In this document: in pieces, positions 54,282 through 62,043 of the stretch
How positions within the stretch are numbered: the first letter of the stretch is position 1
How the letters are laid out: every line of letters begins with the position of its first letter
Notes under the pieces: generated by a model
Told to the model about the DNA's origin: nothing
Seen by the model: the letters and a program-made list of their open reading frames with translations, nothing else
Databases searched by the model: none
Position numbers and translations under genes: made by a program
From: Acidobacteriaceae bacterium
GTDB taxonomy: Bacteria; Acidobacteriota; Terriglobia; Terriglobales; Acidobacteriaceae
NCBI GenBank assembly: GCA_025355505.1
Contig: JANXZM010000026.1
Location: forward strand, 1-62,043
Length of the DNA stretch: 62,043 nt
Direction: 5' to 3'

Positions 54282-55106
54282 TTACGCTGCCGGCTTGGTC
54301 GTACGCCGATTCGCCAGTGCGAAGGCTAACCCGAACATGAACAGCGTAAACAGCACCAATGTCAGAATCGATGCGATCAGCGGGAACGCGCGGGGAGCTT
54401 CGGGATACATTAGCGTGCGCAGCGCTTCAACTCCGTAGGTCAGCGGATTGGCGTACATGAGCCAGCGAATCCATCCCGATGCGCCGGAAAGAGGGAAGAG
54501 CGCCCCAGAAAGCAGCCACAGCGGAATCAGAAATAAATTGATGATCGCGTGAAAAGCTTGCGTCGAATCCATGGGCCAGGCGATGGCGAAGCCGAGCGCG
54601 GTCAGGGCAAACGACACCAGGAACACGGTGAGGACAATGAGCCCGAACGAGCCGAGCGTCATGTGCACGCCCACGAGCGGCGCGAAGATCAGAAAAATCA
54701 ATCCCTGAGCGGCGGCGAGGGTGGTGCCGCCCAAAACTTTTCCCAGAACAATAGCCGCGCGCGGCACCGGCGCCACCAGCACCGAAAGCAGGAAACCTTC
54801 GTTGCGGTCTTCGATCACCGACATCATGGTAAAAATCGCGGTAAAGAGCACGATCATCACCAGCGTGCCAGGATAGAAATAATTCAGATAGTGCTGCTGA
54901 CCTGCGGCCTGTCCCGATCGAAATGACGTTCCGAACCCGCTTCCGAGGACGACCCAGAACAAGAGCGGGGAAGCGATGACGCCGACCACGCGCGCGCGCT
55001 GCCGATAGAAGCGTACGATTTCGCGCCACCAGAGCGTGAAAGCGGGCAGCAGGATTCCGGCGGATGCTGGAGCGGTTGCGGGGAAGGTTGCGGTTTGGGT
55101 GGCCAT
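54282..55106 (-). CDS. ABC-2 type permease (drug/polysaccharide exporter family)
   Basis: 274 residues from ATG 55106 (MATQTATFPATAPASAGILL). Six helices: about 25-45, 60-80, then RNEGFLLSVLVAPVPRAAIVLGK (a conserved cytoplasmic helix), and three more. Matches the ABC-2 membrane domain (DrrB-like). Its usual partner ATPase is 3.4 kb away at 58454-59548, with a chrA block in between. Upstream frame to 55328 is not conserved-looking. Confidence 0.85.
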   Translation of the reverse strand: MATQTATFPATAPASAGILLPAFTLWWREIVRFYRQRARVVGVIASPLLFWVVLGSGFGTSFRSGQAAGQQHYLNYFYPGTLVMIVLFTAIFTMMSVIEDRNEGFLLSVLVAPVPRAAIVLGKVLGGTTLAAAQGLIFLIFAPLVGVHMTLGSFGLIVLTVFLVSFALTALGFAIAWPMDSTQAFHAIINLFLIPLWLLSGALFPLSGASGWIRWLMYANPLTYGVEALRTLMYPEAPRAFPLIASILTLVLFTLFMFGLAFALANRRTTKPAA

Positions 55107-55298
55107 TGTTCTTAGTTTAGCAGCGTTGGCCGCAGCAGCAGGTTCTGACTTCTGACCGAGCGTCAATTGGTTCAAAACACAAACCAGCAGGAGCATCCCC
55201 GTGAGTTTGGCGCGAGGCTTCATGCGGCAAGGCACGCAATCAATATACTGATGTCTGCCTGAAGGAAACGTGAAACTCATTTGGCTTGGAGGCTTCGT

Positions 55299-56324
55299 AT
55301 GCGAAAACATCGGCACGGTTTGGGTCATGTTGGGGCGTTAGCAATATTGGTTTCGATACTCGGCTGCACAACAGCAGCGGTCCCCTCTGACAATGCAGAG
55401 TCGGCACCACTGAAGCAGGTTGCGGATGTGCCGCTGCCAGGTCCCGCAGTTCGCTTTGACTATCAGAGTCTCGACGCCTCTCACGGCCGTCTCTACATCG
55501 CCCACATGAATGCCGATCAGCTGGTGGTCTTCGACACGAAGAAACGCGAAGTTGTGGCGAACCTCGACGGCTTTCCCAATATCCACGGCGTTTTGGCGGT
55601 TCCAGAGTTGGGCAAAGTGTACGCATCCACGACCGGAGAACACAAAGTCGCCGTTGTCGATATGCAAACCCTGAAGACCATTGCTAAAACCGGGCCAGTC
55701 AAATATCCGGACGGCATAGCGTACGCGCCCGACGCGAAGCGAGTCTTCGTGTCCGACGAACACGGAGACGCGGATGCCGTGATCGATGCGACCTCCAACT
55801 CGTTGGTTACCACGATCCCTCTCGGCGGTGGTGCGGGTAATACCGCCTATGACCCTGGCTCCGGCCACATCCTCGTTGCCGTCCACGAAAAGAACGAACT
55901 GGTGGCGATTGACCCCGCAACCGCCACCATCATTGGGCGCTATCCAGTGACTGGAATCGAGAGCCCGCACGGGATCGCTCTCGACGTTGGCGCCCGACTG
56001 GCGTTTGTTGCGGGCGAGGACAATCACAAGCTTGCAGTGGTGGATCTCACGAACATGCGAGTGCTGGCTACGTACCCGGTCGGAAAAGACCCCGACGTGC
56101 TCGCTTTCGACCCTGGCCTTAAGCGGTTGTATGTCTCGGCAGAATCCGGAAACGTGACTGTATTTCGAGAGAAAGGGAAGGCTTTGGTTACCGAGGGTAG
56201 ATTTTTCATGCCTCACGCGCACACAGTTTGCGTCGATCCGGAAACACATTTGGTTTACTTCCCTTTGCAAACTATCGATGGTCATCCTGTTCTGCGGATC
56301 ATGGAGCCAAGCGGAACCCACTGA
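55299..56324 (+). CDS. YVTN-type beta-propeller protein (secreted or lipid-anchored)
   Basis: 341 residues from ATG 55299 with SD GGAGG at 55287-55291. Signal ending LGCTTAA hints at a lipoprotein. Repeats VVFDTKKREVVANLDGFPNIHGV, VAVVDMQTLKTIAKTG and LAVVDLTNMRVLATYPVGKDPDVLAFD are YVTN blades. Part of a block with chrA and a DUF1259 gene that interrupts an ABC exporter pair. Specific function unknown. Confidence 0.82.
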   Translation: MRKHRHGLGHVGALAILVSILGCTTAAVPSDNAESAPLKQVADVPLPGPAVRFDYQSLDASHGRLYIAHMNADQLVVFDTKKREVVANLDGFPNIHGVLAVPELGKVYASTTGEHKVAVVDMQTLKTIAKTGPVKYPDGIAYAPDAKRVFVSDEHGDADAVIDATSNSLVTTIPLGGGAGNTAYDPGSGHILVAVHEKNELVAIDPATATIIGRYPVTGIESPHGIALDVGARLAFVAGEDNHKLAVVDLTNMRVLATYPVGKDPDVLAFDPGLKRLYVSAESGNVTVFREKGKALVTEGRFFMPHAHTVCVDPETHLVYFPLQTIDGHPVLRIMEPSGTH

Positions 56325-56335
56325 CGTATCGGTTT

Positions 56336-57490
56336 TCACGCGTGGTGCAAGGCCAAACCTGCTACCGCAGCGCAAGCGATGAGAACCGGCTCAGGAACTT
56401 TCCAGCGAAACAGTACGGCAAGACTGACAGCACAGATCAGAACGGTAGGCAGATCGTAAACCGAACGCCGGGCGAGAACCACGACCGCGCCCGCAATCGC
56501 TCCGGTTGCCGCCGCGGTCACCCCTCGCACGAACGCATTTAGCTGCGGGTTCTTCGCCCACCGTTTGTATGAGGGTGCCAGTAGCACGACGACAAGATAG
56601 ACGGGCAAGAATATTCCGAGTGCTGCCGCCGTCGCTCCTGCAACACCGGCGACCAGATAGCCGATAAAGGCAACTGTGATGACAACCGGTCCCGGCGTGA
56701 TCATTGCCACCGCCACCGCGTCGACGAACTGATGGTCGGTCAGCCAGTGATGTCCCTGGACGACTCCACCATAGAGAAACGGCACGACGGCGAGTCCACT
56801 ACCGAATACGAACATTCCCGCTTTGGCGAAATAGAGGAAAAGTTGCAGCAGCGCGTTGTTCGTTCCCACAGTTACGGCCGGAAGCAGCAATGAGAGTGCA
56901 GTTCTCGCCTGCTGGCGAGCTGGCAGAGCTTTGACCACGACGCAAACAACTCCGCCTAACAAGAAGAGCCAGATGATTTCTTGTGAAGTCCATGCCGTTG
57001 CGACCGCCAAAACCGCGAATATTCCCCACAGCAACTTGTCTTTCCCGAGTGTGAGCTTGGTGAGCTTAAACGCGGACCGGGCGATGATCCCGATCACGGC
57101 CGCACCAATTCCGTAGAACATGCCCTGCATCCAGGGTAGCCCGCCGAAGCGAACGTAGGCGGCCGAGAGCGCCAACACCATGAGGAATGAAGGCAAGACA
57201 AACGCCACTCCCACCGCAGTAGCTCCGAGCACACCCGCACGAATATAGCCGAGATAAATCGCAAGCTGCGCCGCAAGGGGACCCGGTGCGAGCTGCGCCA
57301 GTGCGAGACCCTCCAGGTAGTCTTCTTTGCGAACCCAGCCACGTTCGTCGACCAGATCTTGCTGCATATGTCCCGCTAGCGCAATCGGGCCGCCGAATCC
57401 CACCGTTCCCAGCCGCAGGAAATATCCAACGAATTGAGTGAGCGGCACTCTGGTTGGCTCGGGTACTGCCGAGTTGGATTCCGGGCTCAT
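56336..57490 (-). CDS. chrA: Chromate transporter ChrA (two-domain)
   Basis: 384 residues with two CHR domains (about 15-190 and 205-380). Domain 1: GYFLRLGTVGFGGPIALAGHMQ, ALAQLAPGPLAAQLAIYLGY; domain 2: FLYFAKAGMFVFGSGLAVVPFLYGG, DAVAVAMITPGPVVITVAFIGYL. Exports chromate in resistant bacteria. Translation is coupled by ATGA overlap with the DUF1259 gene. Confidence 0.93.
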   Translation of the reverse strand: MSPESNSAVPEPTRVPLTQFVGYFLRLGTVGFGGPIALAGHMQQDLVDERGWVRKEDYLEGLALAQLAPGPLAAQLAIYLGYIRAGVLGATAVGVAFVLPSFLMVLALSAAYVRFGGLPWMQGMFYGIGAAVIGIIARSAFKLTKLTLGKDKLLWGIFAVLAVATAWTSQEIIWLFLLGGVVCVVVKALPARQQARTALSLLLPAVTVGTNNALLQLFLYFAKAGMFVFGSGLAVVPFLYGGVVQGHHWLTDHQFVDAVAVAMITPGPVVITVAFIGYLVAGVAGATAAALGIFLPVYLVVVLLAPSYKRWAKNPQLNAFVRGVTAAATGAIAGAVVVLARRSVYDLPTVLICAVSLAVLFRWKVPEPVLIACAAVAGLALHHA

Positions 57491-58440
57491 TTTGCTGAGT
57501 TTGTATTGTCGAGAGCCGCTCGCAGGCCCTTCGCCAGTTTCACCGCGTCATCATTTGCCCAAAAGTGCATGAAGAACAGGCGAGGTTCTTCCATCAGCAT
57601 GTGGCTATGCAACGCGGTCACAGCAATTCCGTTCTGCCGCAGTGCCTTAATGACCGGGTTCACCTCACTTCCAAGGAGCACGAAATCTCCCGTGATCGCT
57701 GCCTTGCCATTGCCTGTCGGTTGGAAGTTCAGAGCTGTCGCCACGCCCATCGAAGAAGGAACCATCATGCCCGAATCTGTGATTGTCTCCGACCTCGGCA
57801 CTCCGATTTGAAGAACCCCGCTATTGATCTTTCCGGTATGCCCGAGAATCTGCTCTACCTGTTTCTGGTCAAAACCAAGTTCGGCTGCTGGTTGGGCTGC
57901 GGGAGCGGTATCCGGGCCGGGAGTCTTAGTCAACGCCACCGCATCGTGAATCGCCTTCGCCATCTGGACAGGATCGCCGTGGCTGGCAATGTGCATGTAC
58001 ATTACGTGCGGCGACTCGCCAATCAAATGATTGTGGACAGCCGATTCGTGGATGCCGCCTTCTTGAAGCTTCATCATCACGGGTTCGACCTCGTCTTCGG
58101 TAAGAACCAAGTCGCCCATCACCATGGCCCCGCTGCCATCCCGCTTGAACGCTGCCCATGAACCGAGCGCAAGTGCTGGCTTGATATCCACACCGTTGAG
58201 CACGACATGAAGGTCTTTTCTCGGCATTCCAAACTTGATCACGTCACCAGGCTGCATTTGCCCTGGGCGGCCCATCCCCTCCTCGACCTGCTTCCAGTCG
58301 CGGGCGGCATCCGGTGACGCGGGACTCGACGTCTGCCCTGTCGCCAGAGTTCCGCAATACAGGAAAGCTATCGTGACGATTGTCGTTAGGAGGTTCAAGA
58401 TTCGGACTGACAGACTGCTTTGTAGAACGATTCCAGGCAT
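57487..58440 (-). CDS. DUF1259 (LppY/LpqO-like) secreted protein
   Basis: 317 residues from ATG 58440 (MPGIVLQSSLSVRIL). Signal peptide then two related halves: GVDIKPALALGSWAAFKRDG with MVMGDLVLTEDEVEPVMMKLQE, and GVATALNFQPTGNGKAAITGDFVLLGSEVNPVI. HNH-like HNHLIGESPHVMYMH and HSHMLMEEPRLFFMHFW recur, so the protein is a tandem duplication of one domain. Coupled to chrA, but its part in metal resistance is not established. Confidence 0.85.
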   Translation of the reverse strand: MPGIVLQSSLSVRILNLLTTIVTIAFLYCGTLATGQTSSPASPDAARDWKQVEEGMGRPGQMQPGDVIKFGMPRKDLHVVLNGVDIKPALALGSWAAFKRDGSGAMVMGDLVLTEDEVEPVMMKLQEGGIHESAVHNHLIGESPHVMYMHIASHGDPVQMAKAIHDAVALTKTPGPDTAPAAQPAAELGFDQKQVEQILGHTGKINSGVLQIGVPRSETITDSGMMVPSSMGVATALNFQPTGNGKAAITGDFVLLGSEVNPVIKALRQNGIAVTALHSHMLMEEPRLFFMHFWANDDAVKLAKGLRAALDNTNSAK

Positions 58441-58453
58441 GGTTCGACTCTCC

Positions 58454-59548
58454 CTATGAGGGTTTCTTTTTCGTTTTCTTCTTGCCGGTTTCTGGTGCAA
58501 GCTCAGCCTCTTCGCTCCAGAAGCGGTGGCCGGTGCGGTGAATGAAGACGTCTTCGAGCGTCGGCTTGCTTACGCTTAGCGACTGGATTTCGCCGGGGAA
58601 GGCTTCGACTACATCGGGAACGAAGCGATGTCCATTTTCAATTTCTATGCGGACCTGATTGTCCATGACGGTGGCATCGACGTGAAACTTGTTGCGAATG
58701 TGGCCGGCCAGGGTCTGCGGGTCGCGCGCTTCGAGCAGAATTACGTCGCCGCCGATTTCGCGGGTTAGACTTTCCGGCGTGCCTAGCGCTACCAGGTTGC
58801 CTTCGTTCAGGATGGCTAAGCGGTCGCAGCGCTGGGCTTCTTCCATCAGGTGAGTGGTGACGATGACGGAGACTCGCTCCTGATCGCGGAGGATCTGGAG
58901 ATATTGCCAAAGGTCGCGCCGGGCGCCGGGATCGAGACCGGTGGTGGGCTCGTCGAGGAGCAGAACCTCGGGATGGTGGAGCAGGCCTTTGGCGAGTTCG
59001 ATGCGGCGCTGCATGCCTCCGGAAAAAGTTTCTACGCGATCGGCGGAGCGGTCGAGCAATCCGACCCTGGTAAGGATCTCGTTGATACGCGTTTTAAGTT
59101 CGGGGCCGCGCAGGCCGTAGAGGTGTCCCTGATGCCAGAGGTTTTCGTAGGCGGTGAGTTTGGGGTCAACGCTCTGGGCCTGGAAGACAACGCCGATGTG
59201 CCGCCGAAGAGCTCCGGGCTGGTGAACGGCGTCGAAGCCGGCGATCGTGGCGCTGCCTGAAGTAGGGACCATGAGCGTGGAAAGAATTCGAAAGAGTGTG
59301 GTTTTGCCGCTGCCGTTCGGGCCAAGCAGTCCGAAGAGTTCGGCGGGGCGAACATCGAAGGAGACGCCGTTGAGCGCGGTGCGGTCCTGATAGCGATGAA
59401 TGATGTTATGAACGGCAATGATGGGCTGGTCTGCGGGTCTGGCAGGCTGAGCCGGGGGCGCGAAGTCGAGGGCAGTTAAGTTCGGGGTCACAGGGTATTC
59501 TACGCCGGGAAGGGGGCGAGTATCATCCGCGGAGCGAAACTGGACCAC
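58454..59548 (-). CDS. ABC transporter ATPase (DrrA/NodI type)
   Basis: 364 residues from GTG 59548. Walker A LGPNGSGKTTLFR, signature FSGGMQRRIELAKGL, Walker B VLLLDEPTTGLDPG and TTHLMEEAQRCDRLAIL. After the NBD, a C-terminal region (FHVDATVMDNQVRIEIENG) and a lysine-rich tail. Likely partner of the ABC-2 permease at 54282-55106. A start nearer the ATPase domain (for example at MIN-coded V near 59480) cannot be excluded. Confidence 0.92.
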   Translation of the reverse strand: MVQFRSADDTRPLPGVEYPVTPNLTALDFAPPAQPARPADQPIIAVHNIIHRYQDRTALNGVSFDVRPAELFGLLGPNGSGKTTLFRILSTLMVPTSGSATIAGFDAVHQPGALRRHIGVVFQAQSVDPKLTAYENLWHQGHLYGLRGPELKTRINEILTRVGLLDRSADRVETFSGGMQRRIELAKGLLHHPEVLLLDEPTTGLDPGARRDLWQYLQILRDQERVSVIVTTHLMEEAQRCDRLAILNEGNLVALGTPESLTREIGGDVILLEARDPQTLAGHIRNKFHVDATVMDNQVRIEIENGHRFVPDVVEAFPGEIQSLSVSKPTLEDVFIHRTGHRFWSEEAELAPETGKKKTKKKPS

Positions 59549-59573
59549 TTAAAGGGGCGTTTGATTTTTTCCG

Positions 59574-59595
59574 GAGACGGGGCAATCCCCGTCTC
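59574..59595. repeat. Perfect hairpin GAGACGGGG-CAAT-CCCCGTCTC
   Basis: Nine-base arms with a 4-base loop, in the gap between ctaA and the ABC ATPase. Same GAGACGGG core as the palindromic family at 40238. Confidence 0.65.
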
Positions 59596-59614
59596 TACAG
59601 GGCGAAAAAATACT

Positions 59615-60550
59615 TTACGCGGCGACCGGCTTTTGTTCCGTGCCGGGGACGCGCTCTTCGAAAGCTACGGGGACGTGGCGCCAGACCTGGATGGCTAGAA
59701 CGACGGTGGTGGCGAGAAGCAGCGCCCCGACGGCGACGTGGACGACGGTCGAGATCACCATGGGCAGTTCGGGTTGGGCAGCGTCTCTTCCCCACATGAC
59801 GCGAGTGATGAAGGCGAGAAAGCCGAGGCAGAGTTGCGCGACCGTCAGGCCAAGCATGGCGATCGCTGGACGGCGGACGGCGTCCACTTCGGGGTAAACG
59901 GAAATGGCGCGAACGGCCGTCCAGGAGAGGACGAGGGCCACGATAGCGGCGTTGATGACGTGGGGCCACCAGCTCAAGCCGTGGTGGCGGAACATGGCGC
60001 CGAGGATCAGTTGCACATAGAGCACAAAAATCGAGAGCAGCGTCAGGGTGAAAAGGGCGGGGCGGCGCTGGTCGAGTTCGGTGCGGGGATGCTCTTCAAC
60101 CCAGCGGCGGCCGGTGAAGACCGCGATCGAGACGGCGATGCAGAAGAAGGTCTGCGCCACGGCGGCGTGCGCCGACGAGACCCACGGTGGCTGGAGCAAG
60201 AGAACCGTGAGCCCACCGAGGATTGCTTGTGTGATAACTGTGCCCAGGGCAGCTATGCCCAGCCACTTCATCCAAAGACGACGGTCCGTCCACAATGTCC
60301 ACGCGGCAATCGAAATGGTCAGCAGTACGATGGACCCAGCCATCGCGCGATGGCTCCACTCGTATCGGACTCCCCCGTGCAATGGCGGAATGCTGAAGGA
60401 TCCGAAGGACTTGGGCCAGTCGGGAATGGAAAGGCCGGCATCGTTGCTGGTGACCAGGGCCCCGGCAATGATGAGAACAAAAATGGCGCACGCAGTGAAG
60501 ACGGCGAAGCGGTGCAGTCCACGATTGTACGGAATTTGAATGCCCTTCAA
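59615..60550 (-). CDS. ctaA: Heme A synthase (COX15/CtaA family)
   Basis: 311 residues from TTG 60550; GGAGG at 60556-60560 supports it. Eight helices. Heme-ligand His segments are GVRYEWSHRAMAGSIVLL, VSSAHAAVAQTFFCIAVS, ILGAMFRHHGLSWWPHVINAA and MVISTVVHVAVGALLLA. Converts heme O to heme A for cytochrome oxidase. No ctaB or cox genes are adjacent. Confidence 0.9.
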   Translation of the reverse strand: MKGIQIPYNRGLHRFAVFTACAIFVLIIAGALVTSNDAGLSIPDWPKSFGSFSIPPLHGGVRYEWSHRAMAGSIVLLTISIAAWTLWTDRRLWMKWLGIAALGTVITQAILGGLTVLLLQPPWVSSAHAAVAQTFFCIAVSIAVFTGRRWVEEHPRTELDQRRPALFTLTLLSIFVLYVQLILGAMFRHHGLSWWPHVINAAIVALVLSWTAVRAISVYPEVDAVRRPAIAMLGLTVAQLCLGFLAFITRVMWGRDAAQPELPMVISTVVHVAVGALLLATTVVLAIQVWRHVPVAFEERVPGTEQKPVAA

Positions 60551-60652
60551 GATAGCCTCCGTGGAAGACGGGCGAGACAGCGGCGCCCGCTGCCCTTCCC
60601 GAAACGCACTAGTTTATCAGACCGCTGCTTCGGCGGGGGTTGGAAGATGCCG

Positions 60653-61075
60653 TCATTTCCCGGGTCGGAAGGGGTTCACGACCTGAATCCCATCGATTGC
60701 GTGACCATGTGGGAAATCTTCGGACAAGAGAACGCTACAGCCAGCTTGTTGGGCTGATCGCAGAACCAGAGCATCCCAAAAAGGAAACCCGTGCAACCGG
60801 TGGAGATCGATGGCAGCGAGGATATCGGCGACTTGAGAAGCGGCGACATCAAACTCGGAGAGTAGTGCGACCTTGCGACGAGCAGTGCGCGGGTCAAGCT
60901 TCAGCTTTCGCGTGACGGTGACGAAATACTCCTGCAGCACCTGCAGTGAAACAACCCCAGTTTCCCCGCGCCGATGCTGGTATATGAGATCGCGGGCGGG
61001 TCGTTGTTTCGCGGGTGCATCGTCATCGTCCGCGTAAACCAGGATGTTAGTGTCGAAGAAACTACGAGCGCTCAT
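60653..61075 (-). CDS. PIN-domain toxin (VapC family)
   Basis: 140 residues. Acidic motif in FFDTNILVYADDDD, GVVSLQVLQEYFVTVTR (Glu) and FPFWDALVLRSAQ (Asp), end with VLLSEDFPHGHAIDG. Overlaps the antitoxin by 14 bp. Both lie directly after the isocitrate dehydrogenase gene. Confidence 0.9.
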   Translation of the reverse strand: MSARSFFDTNILVYADDDDAPAKQRPARDLIYQHRRGETGVVSLQVLQEYFVTVTRKLKLDPRTARRKVALLSEFDVAASQVADILAAIDLHRLHGFPFWDALVLRSAQQAGCSVLLSEDFPHGHAIDGIQVVNPFRPGK

Positions 61076-61283
61076 GAATTTCGTTTCGATCGAAACGCCA
61101 GCCTTGCGAGTGGCCGCCGCCCGACAGGCGCTCGAACTCTTCGATGCTGCGCTCGGGATCGTCCCCGCCAGCCAGTTTTTGCAGGTAATCGCGGATTAGC
61201 TGGTTGAGGCTCTTGCCGAGAGCCTCCGCCTTCTTTCTGGCGCGTTCGACAGTCTGCGGGTCAATAGACAAGGTGACGTTCAT
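61062..61283 (-). CDS. Ribbon-helix-helix antitoxin (DUF6364/VapB-like)
   Basis: 73 residues from ATG 61283 (MNVTLSIDPQTVERARKKAEALGKSLNQLIRDYLQKLAGGDD). The N-terminal beta strand and helices form an RHH DNA-binding fold; the C-terminus (GGGHSQGWRFDRNEIHERS) should bind the toxin. The longer frame upstream overlaps the isocitrate dehydrogenase gene and is not needed. Confidence 0.85.
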   Translation of the reverse strand: MNVTLSIDPQTVERARKKAEALGKSLNQLIRDYLQKLAGGDDPERSIEEFERLSGGGHSQGWRFDRNEIHERS

Positions 61284-61314
61284 TAACACAGGATGCGTGC
61301 GCCCGTATTCCGTA

Positions 61315-62043
61315 TCAACTTGAAACTGCTGGCGCGTCGGTTGCGCCGTCTGCAGCAGCACTCTGCAATTCCATCGTCTGGATGATCGCGTCAGCAAATT
61401 CTGAGGTTCCGGCGTTGCCGCCCACGTCCCGAGTCAGTTTACTGCGGTCGCGGTAAACCTCATCGATGGCGTTGCGGATTTTTAACGCGGCGTCGTGCTC
61501 GCCAAGATGGCGCAGCATGAGCAGGGCGGATCGCAATGCTGCGGTGGGATTCGCGATATTTTTTCCGGCAATGTCGGGTGCGGAACCGTGTACAGCTTCA
61601 AAGATGGCGCACTCGTGGCCAAAATTCGCGCCGGGGACCAGGCCAAGTCCGCCTACCAGTCCGGCGCACAGATCCGAAATGATGTCGCCGTAGAGATTCT
61701 CCAGCAGCAGCATGTCGTACTGGTAGGGGTTCATCACCAGCTGCATGCAGGTGTTGTCGACGATGTGCTCGCCGTAAGCGATCTCGGGATATTCCTTGGA
61801 GACGTTGCGCGAACAGCGCAAAAATAATCCATCGGACAACTTCATGATGTTGGCTTTGTGGATGGCGGTGATCTTCTTGCGCTTCTCGCGCCGGGCATAG
61901 GCAAACGCGGCCCGGGCGATGTTCGTCGATGCCTTCCGCGTAATGACTTTGATGCTCTCCACCACGCCCGGAACCACTTCGTGTTCCAGGCCGGAGTAAA
62001 GATCCTCGGTGTTCTCGCGGAAGATCGCGAGGTTCAGGTTCAG
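61315..62043 (-). CDS. NAD-dependent isocitrate dehydrogenase (partial, 5' end beyond window)
   Basis: C-terminal ~242 residues. ENTEDLYSGLEHEVVPGVVESIKV, YARREKRKKITAIHKANIMK and NPYQYDMLLLENLYGDIISDL are typical of the isocitrate/isopropylmalate dehydrogenase superfamily; the ENTE-DLYSG and KITAIHKANIMK residues favour the NAD-type isocitrate enzyme. GSAPDIAGKNIANPTAA is the conserved end. The reading frame is open to the window edge at 62043. Confidence 0.9.
   Translation of the reverse strand: MNLNLAIFRENTEDLYSGLEHEVVPGVVESIKVITRKASTNIARAAFAYARREKRKKITAIHKANIMKLSDGLFLRCSRNVSKEYPEIAYGEHIVDNTCMQLVMNPYQYDMLLLENLYGDIISDLCAGLVGGLGLVPGANFGHECAIFEAVHGSAPDIAGKNIANPTAALRSALLMLRHLGEHDAALKIRNAIDEVYRDRSKLTRDVGGNAGTSEFADAIIQTMELQSAAADGATDAPAVSS

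Noticed and set aside
55299-58440. Declared genomic island
   Set aside because: No integrase, transposase, tRNA site or flanking direct repeat found; kept as an inference only.

Overview
The window looks like a GC-rich soil or subsurface bacterium, most likely an acidobacterium (class Terriglobia). That is an inference from gene content (a bacillithiol-type deacetylase, a fused LptF-LptG permease, NagZ-AnmK next to an oligopeptide-binding lipoprotein, Ig/BNR giant secreted proteins, PCYCGC-type proteins) and from dense families of short palindromic repeats. No phage, transposase, integrase or CRISPR array was found. The one RNA gene recognised is tRNA-Val(TAC).

Layout. 1-4 kb: DsbA-like thiol oxidoreductase, a TPR-secretin and a YmdB-type phosphodiesterase. 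4-9.6 kb: peptidoglycan-recycling cluster nagZ-anmK followed by a solute-binding lipoprotein, then a membrane-tethered Clp-N protein and a VapBC-like toxin-antitoxin pair. 9.6-15.5 kb: a repeat insertion, mutS, a GalT-like protein, a class A beta-lactamase-fold hydrolase and a small conserved protein. 15.6-21.9 kb: DUF2306 membrane protein, a two-domain multicopper oxidase with a frameshifted signal peptide, then the heme cluster ccsA/hemX-hemA-hemC-hemD. 22-34 kb: double PilZ protein, ChbG/HpnK-type deacetylase, tRNA-Val, secreted phosphoesterase, a ~1400-residue BNR/Ig surface protein, an MsbA-type ABC exporter, a decayed histidine kinase and a beta-propeller lipoprotein. 34-49.9 kb: ordinary chromosomal genes (lptFG fusion, M28 peptidase, glgB, glmU, yvcK, TPR, PCYCGC, M20 dipeptidase, thiO, coiled-coil protein, DUF421, fumC). 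49.9-53.4 kb: accessory region with a DUF433/DUF5615 pair sitting beside a duplicated 5' end of fumC, a HigBA pair and a mosaic non-coding repeat island. 53.4-62 kb: bshB1-like deacetylase, ABC-2 permease, a chrA-DUF1259-propeller block, the ABC ATPase, ctaA, another PIN/RHH pair and a partial NAD-type isocitrate dehydrogenase.

The most unusual content is non-coding. Two unlinked arrays with an 18-bp period (at 5.6 kb and 20.8 kb) have different unit sequences, but both run into the same dispersed element (head GTCATCCTG), and both show a three-unit (about 54 bp) higher-order pattern. Three gene ends are duplicated as direct repeats around small inserts: the anmK 3' end, the mutS 3' end and the fumC 5' end. 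Palindromic repeats also appear in frame inside mutS, the ABC exporter and the bshB1-like gene, where they seem to have added linker residues. Together these suggest a genome being reshaped by small non-autonomous repeats with no transposase in view.

All identities come from reading motifs and gene order. No database search or structure prediction was run. Percent identities and mismatch counts were made by eye over the stated spans.
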